Positions 23,979 to 33,269 of a stretch of DNA of 64,000 nt are shown one piece after another. The position numbers were made by a program, and so were the translations under genes. Location of the stretch: positions 37,471 through 101,470 of the forward strand of contig NZ_VUMO01000009.1 in NCBI RefSeq assembly GCF_009696145.1. The letters run 5' to 3'. Below the pieces are notes generated by a model. The model was not told where the DNA came from. It saw nothing but the letters and a program-made list of their open reading frames with translations, and ran no database searches. How positions within the stretch are numbered: position 1 is the stretch's first letter; the number at the start of each line of letters is the position of its first letter. The DNA is from Pseudoramibacter porci. GTDB taxonomy: Bacteria; Bacillota; Clostridia; Eubacteriales; Eubacteriaceae.

Positions 23979-24920
23979 TTAGAATAAGGTGAGCTGACCG
24001 GTCATCCAGGAGGTATGGTGGGCGTCGTGCAGGATATCGTCCGGCAGCGAGCCGCCGATTAAAAACGGTGCGGCGGGGTCGTGTTTACGGTAATTGGTTC
24101 GAACGGTTTCTAAATCGTAATTGGCGTAGCAGTACCTGCAGCCGTGGGGGCAGGTGTTGTAGGCGCCAATGTCGTAGCCAGTGATGCAGGGACAGCCGGC
24201 CAGGGCGCCGGTGCCGGCGCCAATCCGAGAGGCCGGTGGGTCGATCGCTTCGTGGTAGAGGCGCTCGACCTTTTCTTTTGTCATACATCCGGAGCAGTCG
24301 AATCCGACAGCGGCGAGATCGCCGTTGGACGCACAGGCGCAGGGGATCATGCCGTGGGCGCGGCAGCTTTTGACAATGGCCGCGCTGATGGCCTGGCGCT
24401 GCGACGCCGTAATCGGGGTGACCTCAGGAAAATTTTTACGAACCTTTTGATACAGATCGATAAAATTGATGACGCAGCGGTGTGTGGCGTCCTCCAGCGC
24501 CGACGCGAGTTTTTCGAAGGCGTCGATGTGGTAGGCGACACTGTATTGGCCGGTTACGAAAATTGGATCGTACCGCCACTCGACGCGGTCTGCCCCGACG
24601 CGGCGGGACAGCGCTTTGAAGGCGCGGATGATGTCCCGCTTGTCCGGGACGTTCGGCTCGATATCCCGTTGATAGGGCGTGAGGGTGATATGCCAGAAAG
24701 TGCGGAAGGCCTTAAGCCGGTCGAGGCGGCTCAGCATCGGTTCGGGATTTTTCGTTAAAAAGTAAAAAATGTCGACAACATCGGGCGTGAGCCGATATTG
24801 CGACACGTGCTGGGGATAATAGGGATTGCGGACCAGGACTCGGCCGTCGGCAATCCGATTGTAAAACCAATCGCTGTAAAACGCCGGGATGTCCGTGCGC
24901 ATGCTGGAATATAAAATCAT
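23979..24920 (-). CDS. DUF1848 family protein with C-terminal cysteine cluster
   Basis: 313 residues matching DUF1848: the N-terminal SSMRTDIPAFYSDWFYNRIADG, then WRYDPIF in the middle, and a C-terminal CPCITGYDIGAYNTCPHGCRYCYANY. The CxxxCxxC arrangement resembles a radical-SAM 4Fe-4S site placed at the wrong end, and further cysteines (CACAS, CSGC) lie before it. The reaction is unknown. GGGAGG lies upstream of the ATG. Confidence 0.82.
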   Translation of the reverse strand: MILYSSMRTDIPAFYSDWFYNRIADGRVLVRNPYYPQHVSQYRLTPDVVDIFYFLTKNPEPMLSRLDRLKAFRTFWHITLTPYQRDIEPNVPDKRDIIRAFKALSRRVGADRVEWRYDPIFVTGQYSVAYHIDAFEKLASALEDATHRCVINFIDLYQKVRKNFPEVTPITASQRQAISAAIVKSCRAHGMIPCACASNGDLAAVGFDCSGCMTKEKVERLYHEAIDPPASRIGAGTGALAGCPCITGYDIGAYNTCPHGCRYCYANYDLETVRTNYRKHDPAAPFLIGGSLPDDILHDAHHTSWMTGQLTLF

Positions 24921-24995
24921 CGGTCCGCCTCCCTTGTTTTTGATTTAAGTCTAACACAGTTGTCAACAAGAGGGCGGACCCGCTGCAGACGGCGA

Positions 24996-25496
24996 TTATT
25001 CGGAGATACTTTCAGCGGCAGCGGGAGCCTGACGCTTTTGTCTTCTGAAGATCAGGCGGAAGCACAGACGCCCGAGCGGGCCGCCGAAAAAGATCTGCCA
25101 AGCCAGTGCCATCGGGAAATTCATGGCCGTGGTCTGAAGCCACATGCCGACAAATCCGGACTGCGCGAAGTTTTTGAAAAGCAGCGTCGCGACGAAGCTC
25201 ATTGCCGGGCACATCAGGCAGACGGTCAGCGAGCATCGGATTAAAAGGATCCAGATGAACGGCATGTCTTTTGTGACGACGCGGTTTGTCAGGTAGATGA
25301 CCGGTCTTTCCATCACGAACATTTCCAGCACGATGGCCACCGGCCACATGATTCTCAGCTCAGAGAAGGCCATCAGGAAGACCTGATTGGTCATGCCGCC
25401 GATGTTCAGCGAAATGTTGTAGCAGATCATCGCGTAAACCATGATGAAAGCCATGATGACGGTAAAAATAAAGTTTTCAAATTTGTTTTTAGGCAT
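24996..25496 (-). CDS. DUF2798 integral membrane protein
   Basis: 166 residues with four hydrophobic segments (about 10-30, 45-65, 80-105, 120-140), matching DUF2798 proteins of unknown function. Its ribosome site AGGAG lies inside a hairpin stem followed by seven T's immediately before the ATG, so expression is probably controlled by RNA folding. Confidence 0.75.
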   Translation of the reverse strand: MPKNKFENFIFTVIMAFIMVYAMICYNISLNIGGMTNQVFLMAFSELRIMWPVAIVLEMFVMERPVIYLTNRVVTKDMPFIWILLIRCSLTVCLMCPAMSFVATLLFKNFAQSGFVGMWLQTTAMNFPMALAWQIFFGGPLGRLCFRLIFRRQKRQAPAAAESISE

Positions 25497-25546
25497 AAAA
25501 AAACTCCTCTCGTGATCACCGTGTTGTTCGTTATCACTTCAGGAGT
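25497..25546 (-). promoter_or_regulatory. Hairpin with T-run that contains the DUF2798 ribosome site
   Basis: Minus strand: ACTCCT (25546-25541), GAA, GTGAT (25537-25533), loop, ATCAC (25516-25512), GAG, AGGAGT (25508-25503), then TTTTTT and ATG. The stem both has the shape of an intrinsic terminator and hides the AGGAG ribosome site. Either effect would lower expression until the hairpin opens. Confidence 0.6.
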
Positions 25547-25724
25547 GTGCGTTTCCAATTTCACCGATATTGAATTTGCTTTGCATTTTATCACGGCCCT
25601 GTCGTTTTGTAAAGCGGATTGTAAAATTATTTGAAAATTTTCAAAAATAATTGATAAAATTTACACGAATTAAACAATTAATGACCATATCGTTGTAAAA
25701 ACAACAGACAAAAAAAAAAAAAAA

Positions 25725-25767
25725 TGCTAAAATTAACACAGAAATGGTTTGCATAATAAAATTATGC
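25725..25767 (+). promoter_or_regulatory. asrABC promoter and operator-like palindrome
   Basis: TG-C-TAAAAT (25725-25733) is an extended -10 behind a run of 14 A's. GCATAAT (25751-25757), AAA, ATTATGC (25761-25767) is a perfect palindrome between the predicted transcription start and the ribosome site AAGGAGG, placed to block transcription when bound. The regulator is unknown. Confidence 0.5.
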
Positions 25768-25786
25768 TAATACAGAAGGAGGATTT

Positions 25787-26803
25787 ATGGGTTATATTGC
25801 CGATCGGGAGCAATTTTCAGATTTCATCGACAAGCTGAAAGAAGATTACGAAATCTGGGCACCGAAGAAGTTTAAGGGCGGGGGACGCTTTTCCGACACG
25901 GATGCGGTCCGCTACGCTGTCATCGAATCGCCGGACGAAATTGAGTTGAACGAAAAGTCCGCGTATTCGTGGAAAGAGGCGGTACTGCCGCCATCAGAAA
26001 CGTTGTTTTATTTCGCGGAAAATCACGCCGGCGAAACAGAAGGGCCAGCCAAGAAAAAACTGGTATTTCTGAGAAGCTGTGATCTGGCCGCGGTGAAACG
26101 GATGGATCAAATCTACATGAAAAACGGCGATCCGGACTATTACTATGAAAGAAGACGCAAGGACATGGCCTTTGCCTTAATCGGCTGTTCTGAATCCTGC
26201 GAAAACGGATTCTGCGTGTCGATGCAGTCCAACATGGCCGACAATTACGACTTCAGTGTCGATTTGGTAGACGGTCATTATCGTCTGGACTGCAAAAAGG
26301 AAGCCTGGGACGAATTGTTAAAGATGGCTGGCGCGGCATCTGCAGACGTTGTCCCGCAGCGGGTCACTGAAAATAAGGTGAAGGTGAACATCCCAGAAGA
26401 CTTGAGCTACAAGGTCGGCATGAGTTCGATGTGGGATCAGTACGACAGCCGCTGCATCAACTGCGGCCGCTGCAATCTCGTGTGCCCGACCTGCACCTGC
26501 TTTACGATGCAGGATGTGTTTTACGACGACAACGGCAAAGTCGGCGAACGGCGCCGGGTTCAGGCCTCCTGCATGGTCGACGGGTACACCGACGTGGCCG
26601 GCGGCGGAAGCTACCGTCAGAAAAATGGCCAGCGGATGCGCTTTAAAACCCTGCACAAGGTGTTGGATTTCAGAGAACGCTTTGGCTATCAGATGTGCGT
26701 GGGCTGCGGCCGATGCGACGACATTTGCCCGGAATACATTTCATTTTCAAATATCATCAACCACCTGGAAGACGGCATGAAGGAGGTGCGCGGCAATGAC
26801 TAA
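25787..26803 (+). CDS. asrA: Anaerobic sulfite reductase subunit A
   Basis: 338 residues. The C-terminal third has two 4Fe-4S motifs, CINCGRCNLVCPTC and CVGCGRCDDICPEY, typical of AsrA, the electron-transfer subunit. It passes electrons from AsrB to the siroheme subunit AsrC, reducing sulfite to sulfide in the cytoplasm. First gene of asrABC, with 8-bp overlap into asrB. Confidence 0.93.
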   Translation: MGYIADREQFSDFIDKLKEDYEIWAPKKFKGGGRFSDTDAVRYAVIESPDEIELNEKSAYSWKEAVLPPSETLFYFAENHAGETEGPAKKKLVFLRSCDLAAVKRMDQIYMKNGDPDYYYERRRKDMAFALIGCSESCENGFCVSMQSNMADNYDFSVDLVDGHYRLDCKKEAWDELLKMAGAASADVVPQRVTENKVKVNIPEDLSYKVGMSSMWDQYDSRCINCGRCNLVCPTCTCFTMQDVFYDDNGKVGERRRVQASCMVDGYTDVAGGGSYRQKNGQRMRFKTLHKVLDFRERFGYQMCVGCGRCDDICPEYISFSNIINHLEDGMKEVRGND

Positions 26804-27599
26804 GAATCAATACATTCCATTTGCTTCAAAAATTGAAAAAGTCATCCGTCACACCCAGACCGAATACACCTTCCGGATGCATTTTGACGGGGCGAAGGAA
26901 AAGGTCAAACCAGGCCAATTCTTTGAAATCTCTATGCCGAAATACGGCGAAGCGCCGATTTCAGTCAGCGGGATCGGCGACGACACCATCGATTTCACGA
27001 TCCGCCGTGTCGGCGTCGTGACCAACGAGGTCTTTGAACACTACGAAGGCGACAGCCTTTTGATCCGCGGGCCTTACGGCAATGGCTTTCAATTTTCCGA
27101 TTACGACGGCTCCGAATTGATCGTGGTCGCCGGCGGGACTGGGGTTTCACCGGTTCGCGGTGTCATCGATCATTACGCCCATCATCCAGAAGCTGTGGAC
27201 GGCATGACGGCCATTGTCGGGTTTAAATCACCGGACGACATGCTGTTCCGCGACGATTTGAAATATTGGGACGCACACATCGATTTGAGAATGACCGTGG
27301 ACAGCGCGAAGGGTCAGCCAGGCTACCGCGAAGGATTTGTCACAGCGGTTGTGCCGGAACTGACGCCGAAAAATTTGGCGAACACGAAGGCGATTGTCGT
27401 CGGGCCGCCGCCGATGATGCGCTTTACCATCGCAGGATTGATCGAACTGGGAATACCGGAAGAAAATATCTGGCTGTCTCAGGAACGGAAAATGTGCTGC
27501 GGTCTCGGCAAATGCGGCCACTGTAAAATCGGCAACACTTACGTCTGCATCGACGGTCCGGTTTTCCCGTATCTGAAGAGCAAGACAATGGTCGACTAG
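26796..27599 (+). CDS. asrB: Anaerobic sulfite reductase subunit B (NAD(P)H:flavin)
   Basis: 267 residues of ferredoxin-reductase fold: FAD-binding part (GQFFEISMPKYGEAPISVSG), NAD(P)-binding VVAGGTGVSPVRG, and a C-terminal 2Fe-2S site CCGLGKCGHCKIGNTYVC. It takes electrons from NADH and hands them to AsrA. AAGGAGG lies inside the end of asrA. Confidence 0.93.
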   Translation: MTKNQYIPFASKIEKVIRHTQTEYTFRMHFDGAKEKVKPGQFFEISMPKYGEAPISVSGIGDDTIDFTIRRVGVVTNEVFEHYEGDSLLIRGPYGNGFQFSDYDGSELIVVAGGTGVSPVRGVIDHYAHHPEAVDGMTAIVGFKSPDDMLFRDDLKYWDAHIDLRMTVDSAKGQPGYREGFVTAVVPELTPKNLANTKAIVVGPPPMMRFTIAGLIELGIPEENIWLSQERKMCCGLGKCGHCKIGNTYVCIDGPVFPYLKSKTMVD

Positions 27600-27608
27600 G
27601 AGGACACG

Positions 27609-28649
27609 ATGGACATCAATACCAAAAAATTAAAAAAGAACGCCTTCCGCGTAACTAAAAACAGAGGGATCACCTCGTCACGAGTTCGGGTGCCCGGCGG
27701 CTTCCTTAAGGCAGAATATCTTGGCAAAATTCAGGAAATTGCAGAGAAATACGGCAACGGCCACGTCAATCTGACGGCGCGCCAGGGCTTCGAAATTCCA
27801 GGCATTCCCTTTGAAAAAATGGGTGAAGTTAACGCGGCGCTTCAGGAAATCATCGACGGGACCGACGTCAACCAAACAGGTAAGGAACGAGGTGAAGGCT
27901 ATCCGGCATCCGGGACGCGCAACGTCTCAGCCTGCGTCGGCAACCGCGTCTGTCCTTACGCCTGCTACGACACGACGGCCTTTGCCCAGCGCATTGAAAA
28001 GGTCATTTTCCCGAATGACCTCCACGTCAAAATCGTTTTAACCGGCTGCCCCAACGACTGTCAAAAAGTCAGAATGGCCGACATCGGCATCATGGGCATG
28101 ACCGAGCCCCACCTCGATCCGGAACGCTGCATCAGCTGCGGCGCCTGCATCAAAGCCTGCCGCTCCAAATCTGTCGACGCGCTGGAAAAAGTGCGTTTCC
28201 GTCCGCAGCGCGACGCTTACAAATGTATTGGCTGCGGCGAATGCATCAATGCCTGCCCGAATTTGGCCTGGACGCGGAGCCAGAAAAAGTATTACCGCGT
28301 GACGCTCCTCGGCCGAACCGGGAAGAAGAATCCGAGAATGGGTGTCGATTTTATCAAATGGGCGGACGAAGACAGCATCATTCAGATTATCAAAAACGTC
28401 TACGACTACACCGCACATTACATCAACCCCGATTCACCGGGCGGCAAGGAACACATCGGCTATATCGTCGACCGCACCGGCACCGAGGAATTCCTGAAAT
28501 GGGCGTTGAAGGACGTCCACCTTCCGGAAATTGCGGAAGTCTACACGCCGCTGAATTGGAACGGCATCGAATACGCGCACAATAAGTATTTCGGCAATCA
28601 GCGCTACCATGCGGACGGCACGATTGTGACGGATTTCAGCGAAAAATAA
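27609..28649 (+). CDS. asrC: Anaerobic sulfite reductase subunit C (siroheme)
   Basis: 346 residues. Siroheme/4Fe-4S cysteines appear in CVGNRVCPYACYDTT and TGCPNDCQKV, followed by two ferredoxin motifs CISCGACIKACRSK and CIGCGECINACPN. This is the catalytic subunit that reduces sulfite by six electrons to sulfide. AGGAGG precedes the ATG; a strong terminator follows. Confidence 0.93.
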   Translation: MDINTKKLKKNAFRVTKNRGITSSRVRVPGGFLKAEYLGKIQEIAEKYGNGHVNLTARQGFEIPGIPFEKMGEVNAALQEIIDGTDVNQTGKERGEGYPASGTRNVSACVGNRVCPYACYDTTAFAQRIEKVIFPNDLHVKIVLTGCPNDCQKVRMADIGIMGMTEPHLDPERCISCGACIKACRSKSVDALEKVRFRPQRDAYKCIGCGECINACPNLAWTRSQKKYYRVTLLGRTGKKNPRMGVDFIKWADEDSIIQIIKNVYDYTAHYINPDSPGGKEHIGYIVDRTGTEEFLKWALKDVHLPEIAEVYTPLNWNGIEYAHNKYFGNQRYHADGTIVTDFSEK

Positions 28650-28668
28650 GTATTGGTTTAAATATCAC

Positions 28669-28694
28669 ATACCGGCTTCGGCCGGTATTTTTTT
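28669..28694 (+). terminator. Terminator of asrABC
   Basis: ATACCGGC (28669-28676), TTCG, GCCGGTAT (28681-28688), T's to 28694. Confidence 0.92.
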
Positions 28695-28807
28695 GTTTTA
28701 CGTGAAAATGTTTACGGTGCATTTGCCGTGGCGGGGCCCTCTTTCCTGTGATAAACTAAAGTGAAGCAAACATTTAAAATAATTTGATTAAGAAAGGATG
28801 GCTGAAT

Positions 28808-30058
28808 ATGAACACAGAGGCATTGATTCAGCGCTTTTTACATTACGTGTCGTTCGACACGCAGTCGGATGAAGAGAACGATCAGGTCTGTCCGAGCACA
28901 CCGGGACAGCTGGTCTTCGCACAGGCCTTAGCCCAAGAGTTAACACGCATCGGCATGCAGGAGGTTGAGCTGGACGCCAACGGCTACATCATGGCGACAC
29001 TGCCGGCAAATGTGGCTGAGGACGGGCCGGTCGTCGGCTTGATCGCCCATATGGACACGTCTCCGGACGCGCCTGGAAAAGACGTGCACCCGCAGATTGT
29101 CCGAAATTACGACGGCGGCGACGTGGTGCTGAATGTCGAAAAGAACATCGTGTTTTCGACGGCGGCTTTCCCAGAAGTGACCCAATACGCGGGGCAGGAC
29201 GTGATCTTTACTGACGGCACGACGCTCCTCGGCGCCGACGATAAAGCTGGTGTGACGGCGATTGTCAGCGCGATGGAAGAGCTGATTCAGCATCCGGAAA
29301 TAAAACACGGAAAAATCCGCGTGGCCTTTACACCGGATGAGGAAACGGGTCGGAGCCCGCTCCACTTCGATGTCGATCGTTTTGGCGCCGATTTTGCTTT
29401 CACCGTGGACGGCGGCGAGCTGGGCGGACTGGAATACGAAAATTTCAACGCCGAAAATCCTGTGGTGACCTTTTGCGGGAGAAGCGTGCACACCGGCGAC
29501 GCCAAGGGGAAAATGATCAACGCGCTGTCGGTGGCTTCGGAGTGGCAGCAGATGTTGCCGGCTGGCGAAAAGCCGGAATACACCGAAGGGCGTGAGGGCT
29601 TTTTCCACGTCTACAAAATTGAGGGTGACGTCGAAAAATGCACGATGCACATGCTGGTCCGCGACCACGACTGGGCGCGGTTTGACGCGCGCAAGGCGCT
29701 GCTCGACCAGATAGCCGCCTTTCTGAACCAGAAATACGGCGCGGGCACCGTCACAGTTACCCATCACGACGTGTATTTCAACATGCTCGAAAAAATCGCA
29801 GACGGCCACATGGATGTGGTGGATTTGGCAAAGACCGCGATGAAGGCGGCAGGCGTCACGCCGGTCGTCAGTCCGATCCGCGGCGGCACCGACGGCGCTC
29901 AGCTGTCCTTCCGCGGGCTGCCCTGTCCCAATTTGTTTACAGGCGGGGCGAACTTTCACGGCCGCTTTGAATACCTGCCGACTGCGTCGCTGAGAAAGGC
30001 GTGCGAGACAGTTGTCGAAATCGCGAAGCGGGCGTATCGACTGAAAAAAGAAGCGTAG
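28808..30058 (+). CDS. pepT: Peptidase T (tripeptide aminopeptidase)
   Basis: 416 residues from the ATG at 28808 (GAAAGGA 9 nt upstream). M20 zinc peptidase: IAHMDTSPDAPG gives the first histidine, DGTTLLGADDKAG the bridging aspartate and EETGRS the glutamate. Cleaves the N-terminal residue of tripeptides. Followed after 10 bp by pepC, probably one operon. Confidence 0.92.
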   Translation: MNTEALIQRFLHYVSFDTQSDEENDQVCPSTPGQLVFAQALAQELTRIGMQEVELDANGYIMATLPANVAEDGPVVGLIAHMDTSPDAPGKDVHPQIVRNYDGGDVVLNVEKNIVFSTAAFPEVTQYAGQDVIFTDGTTLLGADDKAGVTAIVSAMEELIQHPEIKHGKIRVAFTPDEETGRSPLHFDVDRFGADFAFTVDGGELGGLEYENFNAENPVVTFCGRSVHTGDAKGKMINALSVASEWQQMLPAGEKPEYTEGREGFFHVYKIEGDVEKCTMHMLVRDHDWARFDARKALLDQIAAFLNQKYGAGTVTVTHHDVYFNMLEKIADGHMDVVDLAKTAMKAAGVTPVVSPIRGGTDGAQLSFRGLPCPNLFTGGANFHGRFEYLPTASLRKACETVVEIAKRAYRLKKEA

Positions 30059-30068
30059 AGGTAAAAAT

Positions 30069-31382
30069 ATGGAAAAAGAAATTACAGAAGCAGTATTGAA
30101 GCAGTTTGGCGACAATTACCGCCAAGACGAAACGGCACAGACGCTGAACGCCGCGCTGAGCCGAACGGATTTGGAACAGCTGGCGTACGTGCCGGCCGCG
30201 GCGGCCAAGCTCAAGGGTGCCTTTTCGGTAGAAGTCAAAACCCGCGGCGTGACGTCTCAGGAACGGTCGGGGCGGTGCTGGCTGTTTGCGGCGCTGAACA
30301 TCCTCAGGGAACAGGTGGCTGAAAAATGCCAGCTTGAAAATTTTGAACTGTCCCAAAATTATTTATCCTTTTACGATAAATTGGAAAAGGCCAATAATTT
30401 CCTTCAGATGGTCATCGACCACGCCGACGAACCGATCAAGGGGCAGCTGATGCAGTACGTGCTCCGCGGCATGACCGATGGCGGCTACTGGTGCGAAGCG
30501 GCGGATCTGGTTGAAAAGTACGGCGTCGTACCGAAGGCGGTGCAGCCGGAAACCTATCAGTCGAACCACACGGCACAGTTTGTCTCGACGCTGAACCGCT
30601 TGTTGAGAAAGGACGCGGCAGAGCTGCGCGAGCTGGTCCAGGCCGGGAAGGACCCTTATCCCAGAAAACAGGAAATGCTGCTGGAGGTTTACCGCGCGGA
30701 ATGTATCGCCTTCGGTCAGCCGGTCACCGTCTTTGATTTCGAATATAAAGACAAGGACGACAATTACTACATCGACCGCGGCTTGACGCCCCAGGCATTT
30801 TATCACAAATACGTGGGACTGCCGCTGCGGGAACTGGCGGCAGTGATCAATGAGCCGACGGCCGACAAGAAAATGGACACCCCCATTCGTTTTCACGCGA
30901 TTGAAAACATGATCGGGCGGGACATGGAGGCGCTGAACCTCTCGGCTGACGCGATGGAAGCCCTGTGCGTCAAACAGCTTCAGGGCGGCGAACCGGTTTG
31001 GTTCGCGTGCGATGCCGGTGCCTTTGGCATGCGCAAGGAAGGCATCTGGGACCCAGACAGCTCAAAAATCGAAGCCCTGCTCGGCGGCTTCTCTGTGGAT
31101 TTCCCGAAGGGCAAGCGCCTGGACTACAACGCCAGCTCGGCGACCCACGCGATGCTGCTGACCGGTGTGCACTTCGACGCGGACGGGAAGCCCGACCGTT
31201 GGAAAATTGAAAATTCCTGGGGCGACGACGTGGGCGACAAAGGATACTTTGTCTGCTCTGAAAAATATTTCAGAGATTACGTCTACGAAGCCGTCATCGA
31301 CAAAAAACATTTCACGCCAGACCAGCTGAAGATGTTAGAAAAGGAACCGGTGATCATCAACGCCTGGGACGAAGATTATTGA
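30069..31382 (+). CDS. pepC: Aminopeptidase C (C1B, bleomycin-hydrolase family)
   Basis: 437 residues. Papain-like triad in order: Cys in SGRCWLFAALN, His in SATHAMLLTGV, Asn in IENSWGDD. The C-terminus AWDEDY fits the family, whose tail controls aminopeptidase action. Cytosolic hexamer in relatives. With pepT it forms a peptide-use operon. Confidence 0.92.
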   Translation: MEKEITEAVLKQFGDNYRQDETAQTLNAALSRTDLEQLAYVPAAAAKLKGAFSVEVKTRGVTSQERSGRCWLFAALNILREQVAEKCQLENFELSQNYLSFYDKLEKANNFLQMVIDHADEPIKGQLMQYVLRGMTDGGYWCEAADLVEKYGVVPKAVQPETYQSNHTAQFVSTLNRLLRKDAAELRELVQAGKDPYPRKQEMLLEVYRAECIAFGQPVTVFDFEYKDKDDNYYIDRGLTPQAFYHKYVGLPLRELAAVINEPTADKKMDTPIRFHAIENMIGRDMEALNLSADAMEALCVKQLQGGEPVWFACDAGAFGMRKEGIWDPDSSKIEALLGGFSVDFPKGKRLDYNASSATHAMLLTGVHFDADGKPDRWKIENSWGDDVGDKGYFVCSEKYFRDYVYEAVIDKKHFTPDQLKMLEKEPVIINAWDEDY

Positions 31383-31425
31383 TCATGCGGATGGAACCTC
31401 ATCACACAAAAGAAAGAAGAAAATC

Positions 31426-31902
31426 ATGATACGAAAAATGAGAAGATTTAAGCAGGAACTGACTGCTGAAGCGTGCGAAGCCATTTTATTAAATGCAAAG
31501 CGGGGCGTACTCGCGGTGCTCGGGGATGACGACTATCCCTATACCGTTCCGATGAATTACGTTTACGACCCGAAAGCGCAGGTCATTTATTTTCACGGGG
31601 CTCACGAAGGTCATAAAATCGATGCGATTGCCAAGCATCCGAAGGTGTCCTTTTGTGTCATGGACCAGGGCACGCCGGACGAAGACGGCTGGTTTCAATA
31701 CGTGAACAGCGTCGTCGTATTTGGGACCATCGCGCCGGTGGAAGACCGCGAAAAATCCATCGATATCACCCGGGAAATAGCGGAAAAATACTATCCGGAT
31801 CAGGAAAGCGCGGCGCGCGAGGTCAAAAAGGACGGCGCGCGGGCCTTGTGCTTAGCGATCAAAGCGGCACACATCACCGGGAAAAGGGTTCATGAAAAGT
31901 AA
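31426..31902 (+). CDS. NimA-like pyridoxamine-phosphate-oxidase-fold flavoprotein
   Basis: 158 residues. MRRFKQELTAEACEAIL...RGVLAVLGDDDYPYTVPMNYVYD is the opening of the Nim / 5-nitroimidazole reductase-like family, a small FMN-binding split barrel. Homologues range from true resistance proteins to unknown redox proteins, so drug resistance is not established. Its end overlaps the MATE gene by 11 bp. Confidence 0.75.
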   Translation: MIRKMRRFKQELTAEACEAILLNAKRGVLAVLGDDDYPYTVPMNYVYDPKAQVIYFHGAHEGHKIDAIAKHPKVSFCVMDQGTPDEDGWFQYVNSVVVFGTIAPVEDREKSIDITREIAEKYYPDQESAAREVKKDGARALCLAIKAAHITGKRVHEK

Positions 31903-33262
31903 GGATCGGGCTGGCGCCGGGCGCAGCATCGACATGATCCACGGCTCGATTTGGAACAAGCTGCCGATTTTTGCGCTGCCTGTCGCGGCGACGTCTATTT
32001 TGGAACAGCTGTTCAACGCGGCGGATCTCGCAGTGGTCGGGCGGTTCACTGGAAAAATGGGCACGCTCTCGATGGCGGCGGTCGGCGCGAACACCCCTGT
32101 GACCGGCCTGATCTTAAATCTTTTTCTCGGAATTTCACTGGGCGCAAACGTCGTCATTGCTCACGCGGTCGGTGAAGGCCGGGATGACACGGTGCAGAAG
32201 GCCGTTGGTACCGCCGTACTCTTTTCGTTTTTCGCCGGTGTCGTGGTTACGATTTGCGGCGAAATTTTCGCGCCGATGATCCTGCGCTCGATGAGCGTGC
32301 CGGAAAAGGTGCTGCCGCTGGCCGTGCTGTATTTGCGCATCTATCTGGTCGGCCTGCCGGTGATCTTTCTTTACAATTTCGAGGCGGCCATTTTCAGGGC
32401 GATCGGCAAGACGCAGATGCCGTTAATGGCCCTCGTCGTGTCAGGGGCGCTCAACGTCGTGCTGAATCTGATATTCGTCATCGGATTCAAGCGTACCGTG
32501 GATGGTGTCGCAACGGCGACAGTCATCGCCAATTGTGTTTCCTCGGCCTTTTTGTTCTGGCGCTTGATGCGGGAACAGACGGTTATTCATTTGGCGCGGC
32601 AGCGGCTTCGCGTGGATTGGGCAACGCTTAAACGGATTTTGCGGATCGGCCTGCCCGCGGGCATTCAGTCAGCCGTCTTCTGTGTGGCCAATATTGTCAT
32701 TCAGTCGGCCGTCAATTCCTTAGGTGCGGCGGTCATGGCGGGCTCCAGTGCGGCGCTGAATCTGGAATATCTGATTTACGCGAGTATTCTCGCTTACGGT
32801 CAGGCATCGACCACCTTTGTCGGGCAGAACGACGGCGCGGGAAAGCCAGACCGCTGTGTGCGCGTCATGTGGCTGTGCCTGATCGAGAGCTTCATCGTGT
32901 GCGGCGCCTTCATGGCACTCATCTGGACCTTTGCGAAACCGCTGCTCGGCCTGTTCAATACAGATCCGCGCGTCATTCATTACGGCTACGTGAAGCTCGG
33001 CCTATTGTTTTCCGGTTATTTCTTCGCGATTGTGTACGAGGTGATGTCGGGCTATTTGAGGGGCTTCGGCATTTCACTGCTGCCGGCGGTGCTGACGATT
33101 TTCGGCGTCTGCGTGTTCAGACTGCTGTGGATTTTTCTGTACTTCCCGAGCCATCACACCTTCCGCCAGCTGATGATGGCCTATCCGATCAGTTTCGGCA
33201 TTACGATGATTTTAATCGGCACGGCCCTGATTATCCGCCGGCCGGCGCGCAGACGGAATTAA
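31892..33262 (+). CDS. MATE family efflux transporter
   Basis: 456 residues, about 12 membrane segments. IPLF-type opening with AATSILEQLFNAADLAVVGRFTG matches MATE TM1, and the second half repeats it. It exports organic cations in exchange for sodium or protons. Overlaps the Nim-like gene, suggesting one transcript. Confidence 0.88.
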   Translation: MKSKDRAGAGRSIDMIHGSIWNKLPIFALPVAATSILEQLFNAADLAVVGRFTGKMGTLSMAAVGANTPVTGLILNLFLGISLGANVVIAHAVGEGRDDTVQKAVGTAVLFSFFAGVVVTICGEIFAPMILRSMSVPEKVLPLAVLYLRIYLVGLPVIFLYNFEAAIFRAIGKTQMPLMALVVSGALNVVLNLIFVIGFKRTVDGVATATVIANCVSSAFLFWRLMREQTVIHLARQRLRVDWATLKRILRIGLPAGIQSAVFCVANIVIQSAVNSLGAAVMAGSSAALNLEYLIYASILAYGQASTTFVGQNDGAGKPDRCVRVMWLCLIESFIVCGAFMALIWTFAKPLLGLFNTDPRVIHYGYVKLGLLFSGYFFAIVYEVMSGYLRGFGISLLPAVLTIFGVCVFRLLWIFLYFPSHHTFRQLMMAYPISFGITMILIGTALIIRRPARRRN

Positions 33263-33269
33263 AACAGGT

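Noticed and set aside
28940..30115. 391-codon minus-strand frame
   Set aside because: Antisense shadow of pepT, which has all its metal-binding motifs.
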